A stretch of DNA of 29,657 nt from Treponema sp. (GCA_031258505.1 JAIRMT010000047.1:1-29657), one strand, 5' to 3'. Positions 1-7,608 are shown, counted from the stretch's first letter. Notes: a model not told the origin generated them from the letters alone. A program made the numbers and translations.

Positions 1-118
1 AGCTATGGCTTAGAGAAGGTCTAAGCTATGGCTTAGAGAAGGTCTAAGCTATGGCTTAGAGAAGGTCTAAGCTATGGCTTAGAGAAGGTCTAAGCTATGG
101 CTTAGAGAAGGTCTAAGC
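1..118. repeat. 23-bp tandem repeat array, five copies
   Basis: Five consecutive identical 23-bp units fill positions 1-115, and the first three bases of a sixth follow. The array starts at the window edge, so it may be longer. Each unit contains GCTTAGA and TCTAAGC separated by GAAGG. Allowing one G-U pair, the stem extends to about 10 bp across the unit boundary, so a transcript would form a row of hairpins. The array ends 16 bases from the rsmA stop codon and would lie in the 3' untranslated part of the rsmA message. It is not coding: 23 is not a multiple of three. Confidence 0.95.
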
Positions 119-133
119 AACTATCTTCGGGTC

Positions 134-979
134 TTACATCGCGTCTGTCAGCCATATTGCAAGCGCCGTAAAATCCTCTGGCGCTAGGTTCTCGGCGCGC
201 ACGCCGGCGTCTATGCTGCAATGAACAAGGGCAGCGTCCGTAAGACGCGCCGCGTCGCTGGCGCGCTGCGCTAGGAAAGCGCGCAGGTTGTGCTTGACGG
301 TTTTCCGGCGCGACGAAAACAAGGCGCGTATCAGCGGGTAAAACAGCGCGGAGGAGCGAGGACGGTCGGGTCGGAGGTCGAGACGAACCGCCTGTGAATC
401 AACGTGAGGCGCGGGATAAAAACACGCGCCTTTGAGTACCATGAGCGGCGTTACGGTGTAGGCGGAGGCGCAGAGTACCGAAAACGACGAATAGTCCTTT
501 GTGTGGGGGCGCGCGCTCATGCGCTGGGCAACTTCGCGCTGTATGGTTACTACCATACGCTGAAAAAAGCGTCCCTGTTCGATGAAGTCGGCGATGAGAT
601 GCGCGCCTATGTTATAAGGAAGGTTGCCGAGTAGGTATGGCGCGGAGGCTGTGTCGCGCCAGGCGGCGCGCGCGTCGCCTTCAATAAGCGTGAGGCGCTC
701 ACCGAAAAGGCTGCGCAGTATGCGGCAGAAACCTGTGTCAATCTCAAACGCGGTAACATGCGCGCCGCGCTCAAGAAGCGGGGCGGTCATGGCGCCAAGC
801 CCGGAGCCGATCTCCCAGACAGCGTCGCCCGGTTCAAACTCAAGGGCGTCGAGTAGGCGCGCGCGGATGTCCCGCCTGATTAAAAAGTTCTGTCCAAACT
901 GCTTACGCGCCCCTAAGCCCTCCGCGTCAAGAAAAGCGCGAAGCGCGCTTGGGGAGTCGTAGTTTATCGGTTCACGCAT
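134..979 (-). CDS. rsmA: 16S rRNA (adenine(1518)-N(6)/adenine(1519)-N(6))-dimethyltransferase RsmA (KsgA)
   Basis: This is the SAM-dependent enzyme that dimethylates two adjacent adenines in the 3' terminal hairpin of 16S rRNA during small-subunit maturation in the cytoplasm. The 281-residue length is normal for the family. Visible motifs are FGQNFL near residue 28 (family N-terminus), the SAM-binding loop WEIGSGLGAMT near residue 55, the acidic ribose-binding position in FEID, the GDA motif, and the catalytic NLPYNI near residue 118. The C-terminal part carries the usual basic RRKTVKHNLR segment. It lies 25 bases downstream of the LysM protein gene on the same strand and is probably co-transcribed with it. 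No clear Shine-Dalgarno sequence precedes the ATG at 979. The identification is secure; the exact start is fairly secure because FGQNFL lies at its usual distance. Confidence 0.96.
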   Translation of the reverse strand: MREPINYDSPSALRAFLDAEGLGARKQFGQNFLIRRDIRARLLDALEFEPGDAVWEIGSGLGAMTAPLLERGAHVTAFEIDTGFCRILRSLFGERLTLIEGDARAAWRDTASAPYLLGNLPYNIGAHLIADFIEQGRFFQRMVVTIQREVAQRMSARPHTKDYSSFSVLCASAYTVTPLMVLKGACFYPAPHVDSQAVRLDLRPDRPRSSALFYPLIRALFSSRRKTVKHNLRAFLAQRASDAARLTDAALVHCSIDAGVRAENLAPEDFTALAIWLTDAM

Positions 980-1004
980 TGGTCAATGTGTTTGGCAGGA
1001 TGGG

Positions 1005-1745
1005 CTAGGCTCGCGGAGCTGTGGCTGGATCAACTGGATTGTTACGCAGGAAAACCATGAGCGAAAGTTGCGGCTTTCCTGTCGCGTCTACGCCTAGTCG
1101 CCCCAGTTCTGTTCCGGGGCGCACTGTATCGCCAGTTTTCACCGATAAACTCTCGCAGCCGCCATATACATAAGAATATCCCCCTGATGTTTTAACAACC
1201 ACGACTCGCCCAAATCCGTGGTAGGGTCCCGCTGATATTACGGTTCCTGTGGTGATGCTTTTCACCACTTCGGAAGGTTCCCCTATTAGGATCACTCCAC
1301 CCAGGTTCCCGCTTCGGTATGTTACTTCTTTCGCCGCTATGGGCCAGAGAGATACGCTGGATACGCTGGCTATTTTCGCGCCTTCACGAGGGATGCGGAG
1401 TATATCGCCCACTTTTAGTACATACGTTTCTGATAGCTTATTTACGCTTCTCAAGGTTTTAACATCAATTTCGTACTGACGGGCAATGCCGTAGAGGGTT
1501 TCACCGCGCTCCACGCGATGCTCAATGCTTGCGACGCTTGGTATGACCAGTTGCTTGCCGACCTGAAGCCGCTGTGGGTCAGTGATATTGTTCACGCTCA
1601 TGAGGCTATTGGCGTCAACTCCATAGGCGCGGGCTATTGACGTGATCGTCTCGCCCTGCTTAACCACATGGGTCTGATTCTGCCCGAAACAGGCGGGTAT
1701 TAACACGACAAGACAAAGGTATAGAAGACCATATCGTAAATTCAT
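1005..1745 (-). CDS. Lipoprotein with two LysM domains and a degenerate M23 (LytM-like) domain
   Basis: The 246-residue protein starts with a hydrophobic export signal ending in LIPAC. This fits the relaxed spirochaete lipobox, so a lipid-anchored envelope protein is likely. Two LysM peptidoglycan-binding repeats follow at about residues 25-68 (HVVKQGETITSIARAYGV) and 75-118 (HRVERGETLYGIARQYEI). The C-terminal 110 residues have the M23/LytM fold signature (GTVISAGPYHGFGRVVVV, GDTVRPGTELGRLG). The zinc ligands are missing: the usual HxxxxxD region reads GNLGGVILIG, the YxHL position reads YVYGG, and the terminal HxH position reads LSLMV. The family includes inactive LytM proteins of the EnvC/NlpD kind that activate amidases, so a structural or regulatory role in the cell wall is likelier than hydrolysis. 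It is the first gene of a probable two-gene unit with rsmA. Confidence 0.88.
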   Translation of the reverse strand: MNLRYGLLYLCLVVLIPACFGQNQTHVVKQGETITSIARAYGVDANSLMSVNNITDPQRLQVGKQLVIPSVASIEHRVERGETLYGIARQYEIDVKTLRSVNKLSETYVLKVGDILRIPREGAKIASVSSVSLWPIAAKEVTYRSGNLGGVILIGEPSEVVKSITTGTVISAGPYHGFGRVVVVKTSGGYSYVYGGCESLSVKTGDTVRPGTELGRLGVDATGKPQLSLMVFLRNNPVDPATAPRA

Positions 1746-1800
1746 ACTGTACTTATAGTATCGGAAATGGGCTTAGGGGAATTTAAACGCGCTGGCGCTC

Positions 1801-1821
1801 TTGCAAACCAGAAGTTTGCAA
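1801..1821. promoter_or_regulatory. 8-bp perfect inverted repeat in divergent intergenic region
   Basis: TTGCAAAC (1801-1808) and GTTTGCAA (1814-1821) are perfect inverted copies separated by CAGAA. They sit in the 104-bp gap between the divergent LysM lipoprotein and CYTH genes, about 30 bases before the CYTH start codon. A dyad of this size between divergent genes could be a repressor site. It is not followed by a T-run, so it does not look like an intrinsic terminator. No convincing -35/-10 pair could be fixed here for either gene. Confidence 0.45.
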
Positions 1822-1849
1822 AGATAGGGAAGTATGCTAGTGTACGTTC

Positions 1850-2455
1850 ATGGCCATTGAGATCGAAGTGAAGGCGTGGGTTGACACGCCCGAATCACTG
1901 AAGCAGCGTATTGACGCTATTGCCCGCTTTACCGGCGTTTTTGACAAGACGGACGCCTACTGGTATCCTGCGCCAATTCTGGCGGCGCTATATACGGCGT
2001 TTCCAGCGTCAGGCGTGCGGGTGCGGAAAGAGGTCGCGGGGGATGGACGCGGCGATATACAGAACGGGATTCAAACCACGCGAATCACGTATAAGGCAAA
2101 AGAAGTACGGGATGACATTGAGGTTAACCACGAGCGGGAGTTCACCGTATCGGACGGCGCTGTGTTTGAGGACCTACTGACGGCGCTGGGGCTTATCCCC
2201 ATAAAACGTAAGCGCAAGACTGGTTGGGTCTGGGTGTATAACAACGACGCGCTTAACATTGAGGACGGCATTACGGTGGAGCTTGCCCTGCTTGAGCGGC
2301 TTGGCTACTTTATCGAACTGGAGATAATAGCGGACAACGATGCGGCGGATACAGTGGCGGCGGCGCGGGGAAGGCTCCTCGCCCTGCTTGATCTGCTGGG
2401 CATAGCCCGCAATCGCATTGAGAGCCGTTACTACACGGACCTGCTGGGACAGTAG
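1850..2455 (+). CDS. CYTH domain protein (class IV adenylate cyclase / triphosphate tunnel family)
   Basis: The protein has 201 residues. The defining N-terminal ExExK motif is present (EIEVK, residues 4-8). Further charged strands typical of the triphosphate tunnel follow: GVRVRKE, TRITYKAKEV, HEREFTV, KRKTGWVW, a VELALLERLGYFIELEI strand pair, and a C-terminal RYYTDLL. The family binds triphosphates through a ring of basic and acidic side chains. Members are class IV adenylate cyclases (CyaB), thiamine triphosphatases or inorganic triphosphatases. The RIESRYYTDLL ending resembles the CyaB-like branch, but sequence alone does not settle the substrate. It ends two bases before the oppD start codon, so it is probably co-transcribed with oppDF. 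No strong ribosome-binding site precedes the ATG. Confidence 0.88.
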   Translation: MAIEIEVKAWVDTPESLKQRIDAIARFTGVFDKTDAYWYPAPILAALYTAFPASGVRVRKEVAGDGRGDIQNGIQTTRITYKAKEVRDDIEVNHEREFTVSDGAVFEDLLTALGLIPIKRKRKTGWVWVYNNDALNIEDGITVELALLERLGYFIELEIIADNDAADTVAAARGRLLALLDLLGIARNRIESRYYTDLLGQ

Positions 2456-2457
2456 GC

Positions 2458-3468
2458 ATGGCAGCGAACTGTTTGTTACAGGTTGAGCGGCTGTCGATTG
2501 GCGTTGACGCCAGACACGCGGTGTCTGACACCAACAAGCCGCTCCTCGCTGTTGATGACATTAGCTTCACAATACGCGCTGGCGAAATTGTGGGCATTGC
2601 GGGTGAATCCGGCTGCGGTAAGACCCTCACCGCGCTCTCCATACCCGCGCTCTTGCCTGAAGGCATTAGCTGCGTGAGCGGCTCCATCAGGTTTGACGGC
2701 GTTGACTTAGGCGCGTTGTCGCCCCGCGAATTAACGCCGCGACGCGGTAAGGATATATCCATGATCTTTCAGGAACCCATGACTTCACTGAATCCTCTGC
2801 TCAGAGTAGGCCGACAGATCGCGGAGAGCCTTGAACTGCACGGGGATACTGACCGCACTCGTGTCAGGCAAAAGACGCTGGACATTATGCTGCAGGTGGG
2901 ACTGCCCGACCCTGAGAGACTCGCCGCCATGTACCCGCACCAGCTTTCCGGCGGTATGCGCCAGCGGGTGATGATCGCGCTCGCCATTGTATGCGGTCCC
3001 CGCTTGCTCATCGCCGACGAACCCACTACCGCGCTTGACGTTACCATTCAGGCGCAGATACTGCGGCTTCTGCGGCGCATAAACCGTGAGCTTGGCGTGG
3101 CGATCCTTTTCATTTCCCACGACCTAGCCCTGTTGAGCCGCGTCTGCGACCGTATGCTGGTCATGTACGCAGGCAAAATCGTGGAGGAAGGCGCGGCTGA
3201 CGAGCTTTTCGCCGCGCCCATCCATGAATACACGCGAGGACTCATCGGTTCAATTCCTGATCGTGGTCGTAAGGGTATGGCGCTGGTAAACATTCCGGGC
3301 AAGGTTCCCTCTCTTGAGGAACTGGGCGGCATACGCGACGGCTGCCCCTTTGCCCCCCGCTGTTACACAGCCCAAGAAACCTGTTTAACCCATTTCCCCA
3401 AAGCCGCAACGCTCAATGCCCAGCACCGCGTTCACTGTATTCACGCTGATGGAGCGCGTCATGGCTGA
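2458..3468 (+). CDS. oppD: Oligopeptide/dipeptide ABC transporter ATP-binding protein OppD-type
   Basis: This 336-residue cytoplasmic ATPase of the peptide/nickel importer family shows every expected motif: Walker A GESGCGKT near residue 53, Q-loop FQEPMTSLNP, signature LSGGMRQRV, Walker B LLIADEPTTALD, and H-loop ISHDL. The C-terminal extension GCPFAPRCYTAQETC has the cysteine pattern characteristic of OppD/DppD proteins, which often hold an iron-sulfur cluster. It is coupled to its neighbours: two bases from the CYTH gene upstream and 8 bases of overlap with oppF downstream. The membrane permeases and binding protein that normally accompany oppDF are not in this window, so the pair must serve a transporter encoded elsewhere. 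The substrate is unknown. Confidence 0.93.
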   Translation: MAANCLLQVERLSIGVDARHAVSDTNKPLLAVDDISFTIRAGEIVGIAGESGCGKTLTALSIPALLPEGISCVSGSIRFDGVDLGALSPRELTPRRGKDISMIFQEPMTSLNPLLRVGRQIAESLELHGDTDRTRVRQKTLDIMLQVGLPDPERLAAMYPHQLSGGMRQRVMIALAIVCGPRLLIADEPTTALDVTIQAQILRLLRRINRELGVAILFISHDLALLSRVCDRMLVMYAGKIVEEGAADELFAAPIHEYTRGLIGSIPDRGRKGMALVNIPGKVPSLEELGGIRDGCPFAPRCYTAQETCLTHFPKAATLNAQHRVHCIHADGARHG

Positions 3469-4435
3469 TGCGCCGCTCTTGCGTATTGAAAATGTTTCTA
3501 ATGTTTACACGAGTCGCGCCTATGGTCTCTTTGGCAGGAAAGAGGTTAAGCCCGTGCTTGACGGCGTGAACCTTGAACTGGGTTCCGGCGAACTCTTTGG
3601 GCTGGTGGGTGAATCCGGCTGCGGTAAAACCACGCTGGGGCGAAGCATACTGGGACTTATCGACTACAAAGGTCTTATTACTATTGATGGTATGCCGCAA
3701 CGGAACAGCTTTGAGCGACTGAACCGGCGTGGACGGCTCAACCTGGCGCGGAAGGTTCAGGCGGTGTTTCAGGACCCGTCAGCGTCGCTCAATCCGATCA
3801 AGCGGATGGGTGAAATCCTTGAGGAGCCGCTCAAAATACACCGACTCGGCGATAAGTGGGAACGCGAGCGCCGCGTTGACGATGCGCTCAATCTCGTGGG
3901 GCTTGACCCCTCGTACAAGGCGCGCGCGCCGCGTGAGTTGTCCGGCGGACAGCGCCAGCGAGTCTGTATTGCTTGGGCCCTGATGCTGTCGCCCAAGCTC
4001 ATCATCGCGGATGAAGCCATCAGCGCCCTTGACGTATCGGTTGGGGCGCAGATACTCAATCTCTTTCAGGACTTGCATCACCAGCTCGGTCTCGCCCTTT
4101 TCTTTATTTCCCACAATCTGAACGTTGTCTATTACCTCTGCGACCGTATTGCCGTGATGTATCGCGGCCAAATCGTGGAACTCGGCGCGGCTGACGCTGT
4201 GTATAATGCGCCGGCACACCCATACACCCGCGCTCTGCTTGCCGCTGCCACTGACATTTTCAGCGAAGACAGCGCCGGCGATGCCTCTGACACCACGCCC
4301 GCCCTGTTCTGTCGCTACGCCTCGCGCTGCCCATTGCTTTGTCCCGCCTGCTCCACCGCCCGCAGCGAGCTGGTAAACATTGCCCCGCCCAACGCGCCGC
4401 CACACTTTACCCGCTGCTCGCGCCTTGACGTTTAA
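3461..4435 (+). CDS. oppF: Oligopeptide/dipeptide ABC transporter ATP-binding protein OppF-type
   Basis: This is the second ATPase of the peptide importer pair, 324 residues from the preferred start. The ATG at 3461 is chosen over one at 3416 because GGAG at 3450-3453 lies seven bases before it and the protein then begins MADAPLLRIENV, as in relatives. It shows Walker A GESGCGKT, Q-loop FQDPSASLNP, signature LSGGQRQRV, Walker B LIIADEAISALD (DEA rather than DEP, common in OppF proteins) and H-loop ISHNL. The end is cysteine-rich (RYASRCPLLCPAC), matching the OppF C-terminal domain. Its start overlaps the end of oppD by 8 bases, indicating translational coupling. No permease genes follow. The next element is a hairpin repeat that may end the transcript. 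Confidence 0.93.
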   Translation: MADAPLLRIENVSNVYTSRAYGLFGRKEVKPVLDGVNLELGSGELFGLVGESGCGKTTLGRSILGLIDYKGLITIDGMPQRNSFERLNRRGRLNLARKVQAVFQDPSASLNPIKRMGEILEEPLKIHRLGDKWERERRVDDALNLVGLDPSYKARAPRELSGGQRQRVCIAWALMLSPKLIIADEAISALDVSVGAQILNLFQDLHHQLGLALFFISHNLNVVYYLCDRIAVMYRGQIVELGAADAVYNAPAHPYTRALLAAATDIFSEDSAGDASDTTPALFCRYASRCPLLCPACSTARSELVNIAPPNAPPHFTRCSRLDV

Positions 4436-4804
4436 CGAACTGGACGGCAATGGTAAAAAGATACCTATCCGCGCTATGACCACTCATAACGGCAAGAATT
4501 TGTCATCGAATGGACGCTAATATACGCGAATATTTCATTTCTCTAAAGAAGATTCGCGTTCATTCGCGTAATTCGATGATCTTTTCTTTAAGAGTTATAG
4601 TTTTCATAGCATTGTTTGAGAGGTTGATTATGAGAATTGTGGGAACAAGCAGGGCAAACGCCCGGCGCTTGTTGGGTTTATGGGGAGCCGGGCTTAGGCT
4701 GACAGCGCGCTCTGTTCTAAACAGCTCGTCAAAGGAGGCTGTTGCTCCGCTTAGGAACAGCATACTCGCCGTGAATCAGGCCGTTGAAATCGGTCTGAGT
4801 AGTT
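4436..4804. other. Gene-poor interval between oppF and the permease
   Basis: This 369-base interval contains the dispersed hairpin repeat at 4503-4579 and otherwise no gene I can support. An open frame on the plus strand (4510-4836) starts inside the hairpin repeat and runs into the permease start. On the minus strand a frame covers 4560-4763. Neither resembles a known protein and neither has a ribosome-binding site. The stretch 4620-4760 is GC-rich and may be another repeat or a degraded element, but no second copy of it occurs in this window. Confidence 0.5.
4503..4579. repeat. Dispersed hairpin repeat, copy 1
   Basis: The arms begin with TCATCGAAT and end with ATTCGATGA, which are perfect inverted copies. 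The dyad continues inward with a few mismatches to CGCGAA/TTCGCG, giving arms of about 27 bases around a loop of about 22 bases (TTTCATTTCTCTAAAGAAG region). The inner core matches a second element at 11217-11275 almost base for base, and both are preceded by AAGAATTTGTC. The outer arms differ between copies, but each copy keeps self-complementarity. A T-rich stretch follows, so the element may also end oppDF transcription. No protein is encoded. Confidence 0.85.
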
Positions 4805-5755
4805 ATGGCTGCGAATTGGTCAATGGCAATGGGTGAGCTTATTCAACGCGAGGCAATTTATCTCTGGTACTACTTCAACGTACAATTTGAGCAGATAGCT
4901 GGGTATTATGTACTCGGCATACTCCTTGGTTCGCTCATTTCCGTCTTTGGCAAGGCGAAGATACACGCGCTTCTGGGCGTGGTTCAGCGGAAAAGGCTCG
5001 GCGCGCTGGGGCTTGTTCCAGCGTCTCTCATCGGCATAGTCTCGCCGCTGTGTATGTATGGCGCTATCCCGATTGCCGCGTCCTTTGCGGAAACCGGCGT
5101 TGAGAGCGATGCGCTTACTGTGCAGCCCATGCTTGCCGCCTTTATGATGAGTTCAATTCTGCTTAATCCGCAGCTTTTATTTTATAGCGCAGCTTTGGGA
5201 ACAACGGCGCTTATTGTTCGTTTTGTTTCGTGTTTTATATGCGGAATTGCCGCAGGGCTTTGCGTCAGGTATGTATGCAAGGGGCAAGCGTTTTTTAATT
5301 TTGTCGGATTTAGTGCGCCGAAGAATCACGATACTGACCCTAATCTTGTTTTACGGGCGCTTAAAAACATCGGGCGTAACATCAGGGCGACTGGGCTGTA
5401 TTTCCTGATTGGGATACTGCTTTCCGCCATTTTTCAGCGTTATGCGCCGGAGGACGCGATGGCGGCGCTTTTTGGTAAAAATCGGGGGTTTGGGCTTCTC
5501 ATGGCCGCCACAAACGGCGTTCCCCTCTATATGTGCGGCGGTGGAACCATCCCGCTGCTTATGGCGTGGCTGGATAGCGGAATGAGCATGGGGTCTGCCG
5601 CGGCGTTTATGATAAGCGGGCCTGCTACAAAGATTACCAATCTGGGCGCGGTGAAAATTGTTCTGGGCTTAAAAAACTTTGTTCTATATCTCGCGTTTGT
5701 CATGCTGTCGTCCCTATTTACCGGATTTATGGTTGATTATGTGTTTAAGTTATAA
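4805..5755 (+). CDS. Permease of the PF03773 (YraQ/ArsP-like) family
   Basis: This is an integral membrane protein of 316 residues from the first ATG, with about eight hydrophobic segments in two homologous halves. The signature is visible in both halves: IVSPLCMYGAIPIAASFAE near residue 77, and NGVPLYMCGGGTIPLLMAWL near residue 238 followed by GPATKITNLGAVK. This pattern belongs to the predicted permease family that includes YraQ and the organoarsenical exporter ArsP. Most members have a Cys-x-Cys motif in the first half (PxCSCG); here it is PLCMYG, with one cysteine. The substrate is unknown. ATG codons at 4823 and 4829 are alternative starts, because none has a clear Shine-Dalgarno sequence. 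No thioredoxin or arsenic gene is adjacent. Confidence 0.85.
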   Translation: MAANWSMAMGELIQREAIYLWYYFNVQFEQIAGYYVLGILLGSLISVFGKAKIHALLGVVQRKRLGALGLVPASLIGIVSPLCMYGAIPIAASFAETGVESDALTVQPMLAAFMMSSILLNPQLLFYSAALGTTALIVRFVSCFICGIAAGLCVRYVCKGQAFFNFVGFSAPKNHDTDPNLVLRALKNIGRNIRATGLYFLIGILLSAIFQRYAPEDAMAALFGKNRGFGLLMAATNGVPLYMCGGGTIPLLMAWLDSGMSMGSAAAFMISGPATKITNLGAVKIVLGLKNFVLYLAFVMLSSLFTGFMVDYVFKL

Positions 5756-5820
5756 GCAAGGGCTGCGGGCGCGTAAAAGCCCGATTGACAGAAAGATGTC
5801 ATTGTTATAAATTTCCGCCA

Positions 5821-7161
5821 ATGACACCCTACAGCAAGCATTTTATCATACTATGTATACTAACCCTTGCGCTGGCCTCCTGCGCTGAAAAACAGCCGGA
5901 GGAAACAGACAGTATTGTACTCTATTATTCAGAAAAGGCTGAAACGCGGCGGGTGGCAAAACTGCTTGCTGAAAGAACAGGTTCCGCTTTGTTTGACATT
6001 GCGAGTAAACAAGCGCCGCCTGATTTGCTTGCTTATCGCTACTATTTTATTGGATCTTCAATTATTGACAATGATATAGCCCTGCCAATGCAGACCTTTT
6101 TATCAAACACTGATTTTTTTGACGGTATTGTCATTCCCTTCTGGACCGGCGCGGAGAATAATGCTGATTATAGCGAGCTTTTTGAACAACTAATATACCG
6201 GCCTCGCATAATACGCGCTGGCGGCGGCTTTACGGAGGTTTCCTTTTTTAACATGAAGGCTGTAGGCGAGCAGGCGGACGCCTTGCTTGCGGCGTTTGGC
6301 GCGGAGCTTGATGCGCTTCGGGGCGCGGGTGAACGGGCCGAAGCGGTGATGAAGGCTTTTGCGGCTGCCTATCCCGACCGGCTTGGCGCGGCTGTCTTGC
6401 GAGACGGCGATTGGACTGTGGAGATGGATGGCGAGCGGTATTACTATGCTCAGGGCAAACTTTTAAGCGAAACAGAGATGGAGCAGGCGGCGTCTTTCCG
6501 TTCTCAGTCGATATACCGTTATGTTACGGAATTCAGCGATGATACAGCGGAACCTAATACATGGAAAACCATTGCTGGGGAACTCTTTTGGCGCAGGAGT
6601 ATTTTCACGGACAGAGCAAGTCGTGGATATAGTCGAGCTATTTCCGGCGCAGTTCGCTCAAACTTTTATGAAAAACTGCTTCAATGCAAAACACGCGCAG
6701 AGGCGTTTGCGCATCAAAGGACTATCAGCTTTTTTGAAAGCGCTGTAACCGTACACGAGCGGGTTGTTGCGCCGCTGGCGCGGGTTGAGCAGCGCATCAA
6801 CGAGCTTGAAAAAGAGGACGAAGCCATTACTGCGTGGAAAAATTCATTAGACAGCATCGGCGCATGGAACTGGCGGAGCGTTGCGGGCAGCAGTAACCGC
6901 AGTTTTCACTCCTACGGCGTGGCGATTGATTTACTGATGAAGGCGCAGCCGGGTAAGGAGACCTACTGGCTCTGGACCCAGCAAAAGGGCATTGACTTCC
7001 GCAGCGTGCCTGAAGAGGACAAGCTGAATCCTCCCCGTTCTGTGGTACGCATCTTTGAGGATGAAGGTTTTATTTGGGGCGGCAAATGGTCGTCTTACGA
7101 CACCATGCACTTTGAATATCACCCGGAATTGATATACCTCTCATTCAATAGCTATGTATAA
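5821..7161 (+). CDS. Lipoprotein fusing a flavodoxin-like domain to an M15 (D-Ala-D-Ala carboxypeptidase) domain
   Basis: The 446-residue protein starts at the ATG at 5821; the frame stays open upstream to a TTG at 5785, but only the ATG gives a proper leader. The leader is hydrophobic with lipobox LASC (Cys21). Residues about 30-145 read like the flavodoxin_4 family: SIVLYYSEKAETRRVAKLL, then YYFIGSSI, and FFDGIVIPFWTGAEN. The FMN phosphate loop, normally YSxTGNT, is YSEKAET, so cofactor binding is doubtful. The C-terminal third carries M15 peptidase motifs: SFHSYGVAID with His363 and Asp370, and WGGKWSSYDTMHFEY with Asp427 and His430. This supports a zinc D,D- or L,D-carboxypeptidase acting on peptidoglycan. 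The middle (about 150-320) is helical and unassigned. Known family members support each domain separately. The fusion is read from one uninterrupted frame. Confidence 0.87.
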   Translation: MTPYSKHFIILCILTLALASCAEKQPEETDSIVLYYSEKAETRRVAKLLAERTGSALFDIASKQAPPDLLAYRYYFIGSSIIDNDIALPMQTFLSNTDFFDGIVIPFWTGAENNADYSELFEQLIYRPRIIRAGGGFTEVSFFNMKAVGEQADALLAAFGAELDALRGAGERAEAVMKAFAAAYPDRLGAAVLRDGDWTVEMDGERYYYAQGKLLSETEMEQAASFRSQSIYRYVTEFSDDTAEPNTWKTIAGELFWRRSIFTDRASRGYSRAISGAVRSNFYEKLLQCKTRAEAFAHQRTISFFESAVTVHERVVAPLARVEQRINELEKEDEAITAWKNSLDSIGAWNWRSVAGSSNRSFHSYGVAIDLLMKAQPGKETYWLWTQQKGIDFRSVPEEDKLNPPRSVVRIFEDEGFIWGGKWSSYDTMHFEYHPELIYLSFNSYV

Positions 7162-7428
7162 TCCTGAAGGGTGTTTGATTCAAGTTGTTGAAAGTTTGTA
7201 AGTGCGGCGGCAAGTCGGCCCCGGACTGTTCATTGTGATTGTTGATGTCGGGAGTGAGGCAGCTGCGAGTAGGCTTTTTGAGCAGGCGAGGCTGGTCTGT
7301 GTAATATCCACTGTTTAGTTCTGACACGATACCAATCCAGAGCCGCGGCGTGAGCCGGGCGGCTGCCGGCCTCCAGATTCAGGCACAAGCCCCAAACGAA
7401 AAAATTTTAAAAAAGTTCTGGAAACTTC

Positions 7429-7457
7429 TTGACTTTCCCAGCGGGCAACACTATAGT
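7429..7457 (+). promoter_or_regulatory. Predicted sigma-70 promoter of the RbsA-RbsC-RbsB operon
   Basis: TTGACT (7429-7434) and TATAGT (7452-7457) are separated by exactly 17 bases and differ from the housekeeping consensus by one base each. The predicted start is near 7464. This is the best promoter match seen in the window. Confidence 0.75.
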
Positions 7458-7486
7458 TAATTCTGTACTAGTTAAGCCATTAACTA
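7454..7486. promoter_or_regulatory. TAGTTAA operator candidate overlapping the promoter
   Basis: TAGTTAA (7469-7475) and TTAACTA (7480-7486) form a perfect 7-bp dyad around GCCA just downstream of the predicted transcription start. A third copy, TAGTTAA at 7454-7460, overlaps the -10 box in direct orientation 15 bases upstream. Placement over the -10 box and start site is typical of a repressor operator. No regulator gene lies beside it, so the binding protein is unknown. Confidence 0.6.
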
Positions 7487-7608
7487 ATCAACTGGCTAAT
7501 AGAGCGAGTGCTTGCAAGACGAACAGCCGATTTTCATATAGATATTATGGAAAACGATATTATTGCCAATGTTTATCGAGATAGAAGTTTTTAAGATAAA
7601 GGGAAATG

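Larger units (their letters stand above)
7162..7605. other. Intergenic region carrying the promoter of the first Rbs-type operon
   Basis: No gene is supported in these 444 bases; open frames here are short and lack ribosome-binding sites. At 7346-7366 AGCCGC and GCGGCT form a GC-rich inverted repeat without a T-run. The right-hand half holds the promoter (7429-7457) and the operator candidate (7454-7486), both listed separately, leaving a leader of about 145 bases before the ATPase gene. I see no clear riboswitch fold in that leader. Confidence 0.6.

Noticed and set aside
4560..4763. Minus-strand open frame of 67 codons
   Set aside because: It overlaps the hairpin repeat, has no ribosome-binding site and no recognisable domain. 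It may be part of an old repeat, but no second copy is visible here.
4510..4836. Plus-strand open frame of 108 codons before the permease
   Set aside because: It starts inside the dispersed hairpin repeat, overlaps the permease start, has no ribosome-binding site and resembles no known protein.
7145..7327. Minus-strand open frame of 60 codons after the flavodoxin-M15 gene
   Set aside because: It overlaps the end of a well-supported gene, and its composition does not look protein-like. No start signal was found.
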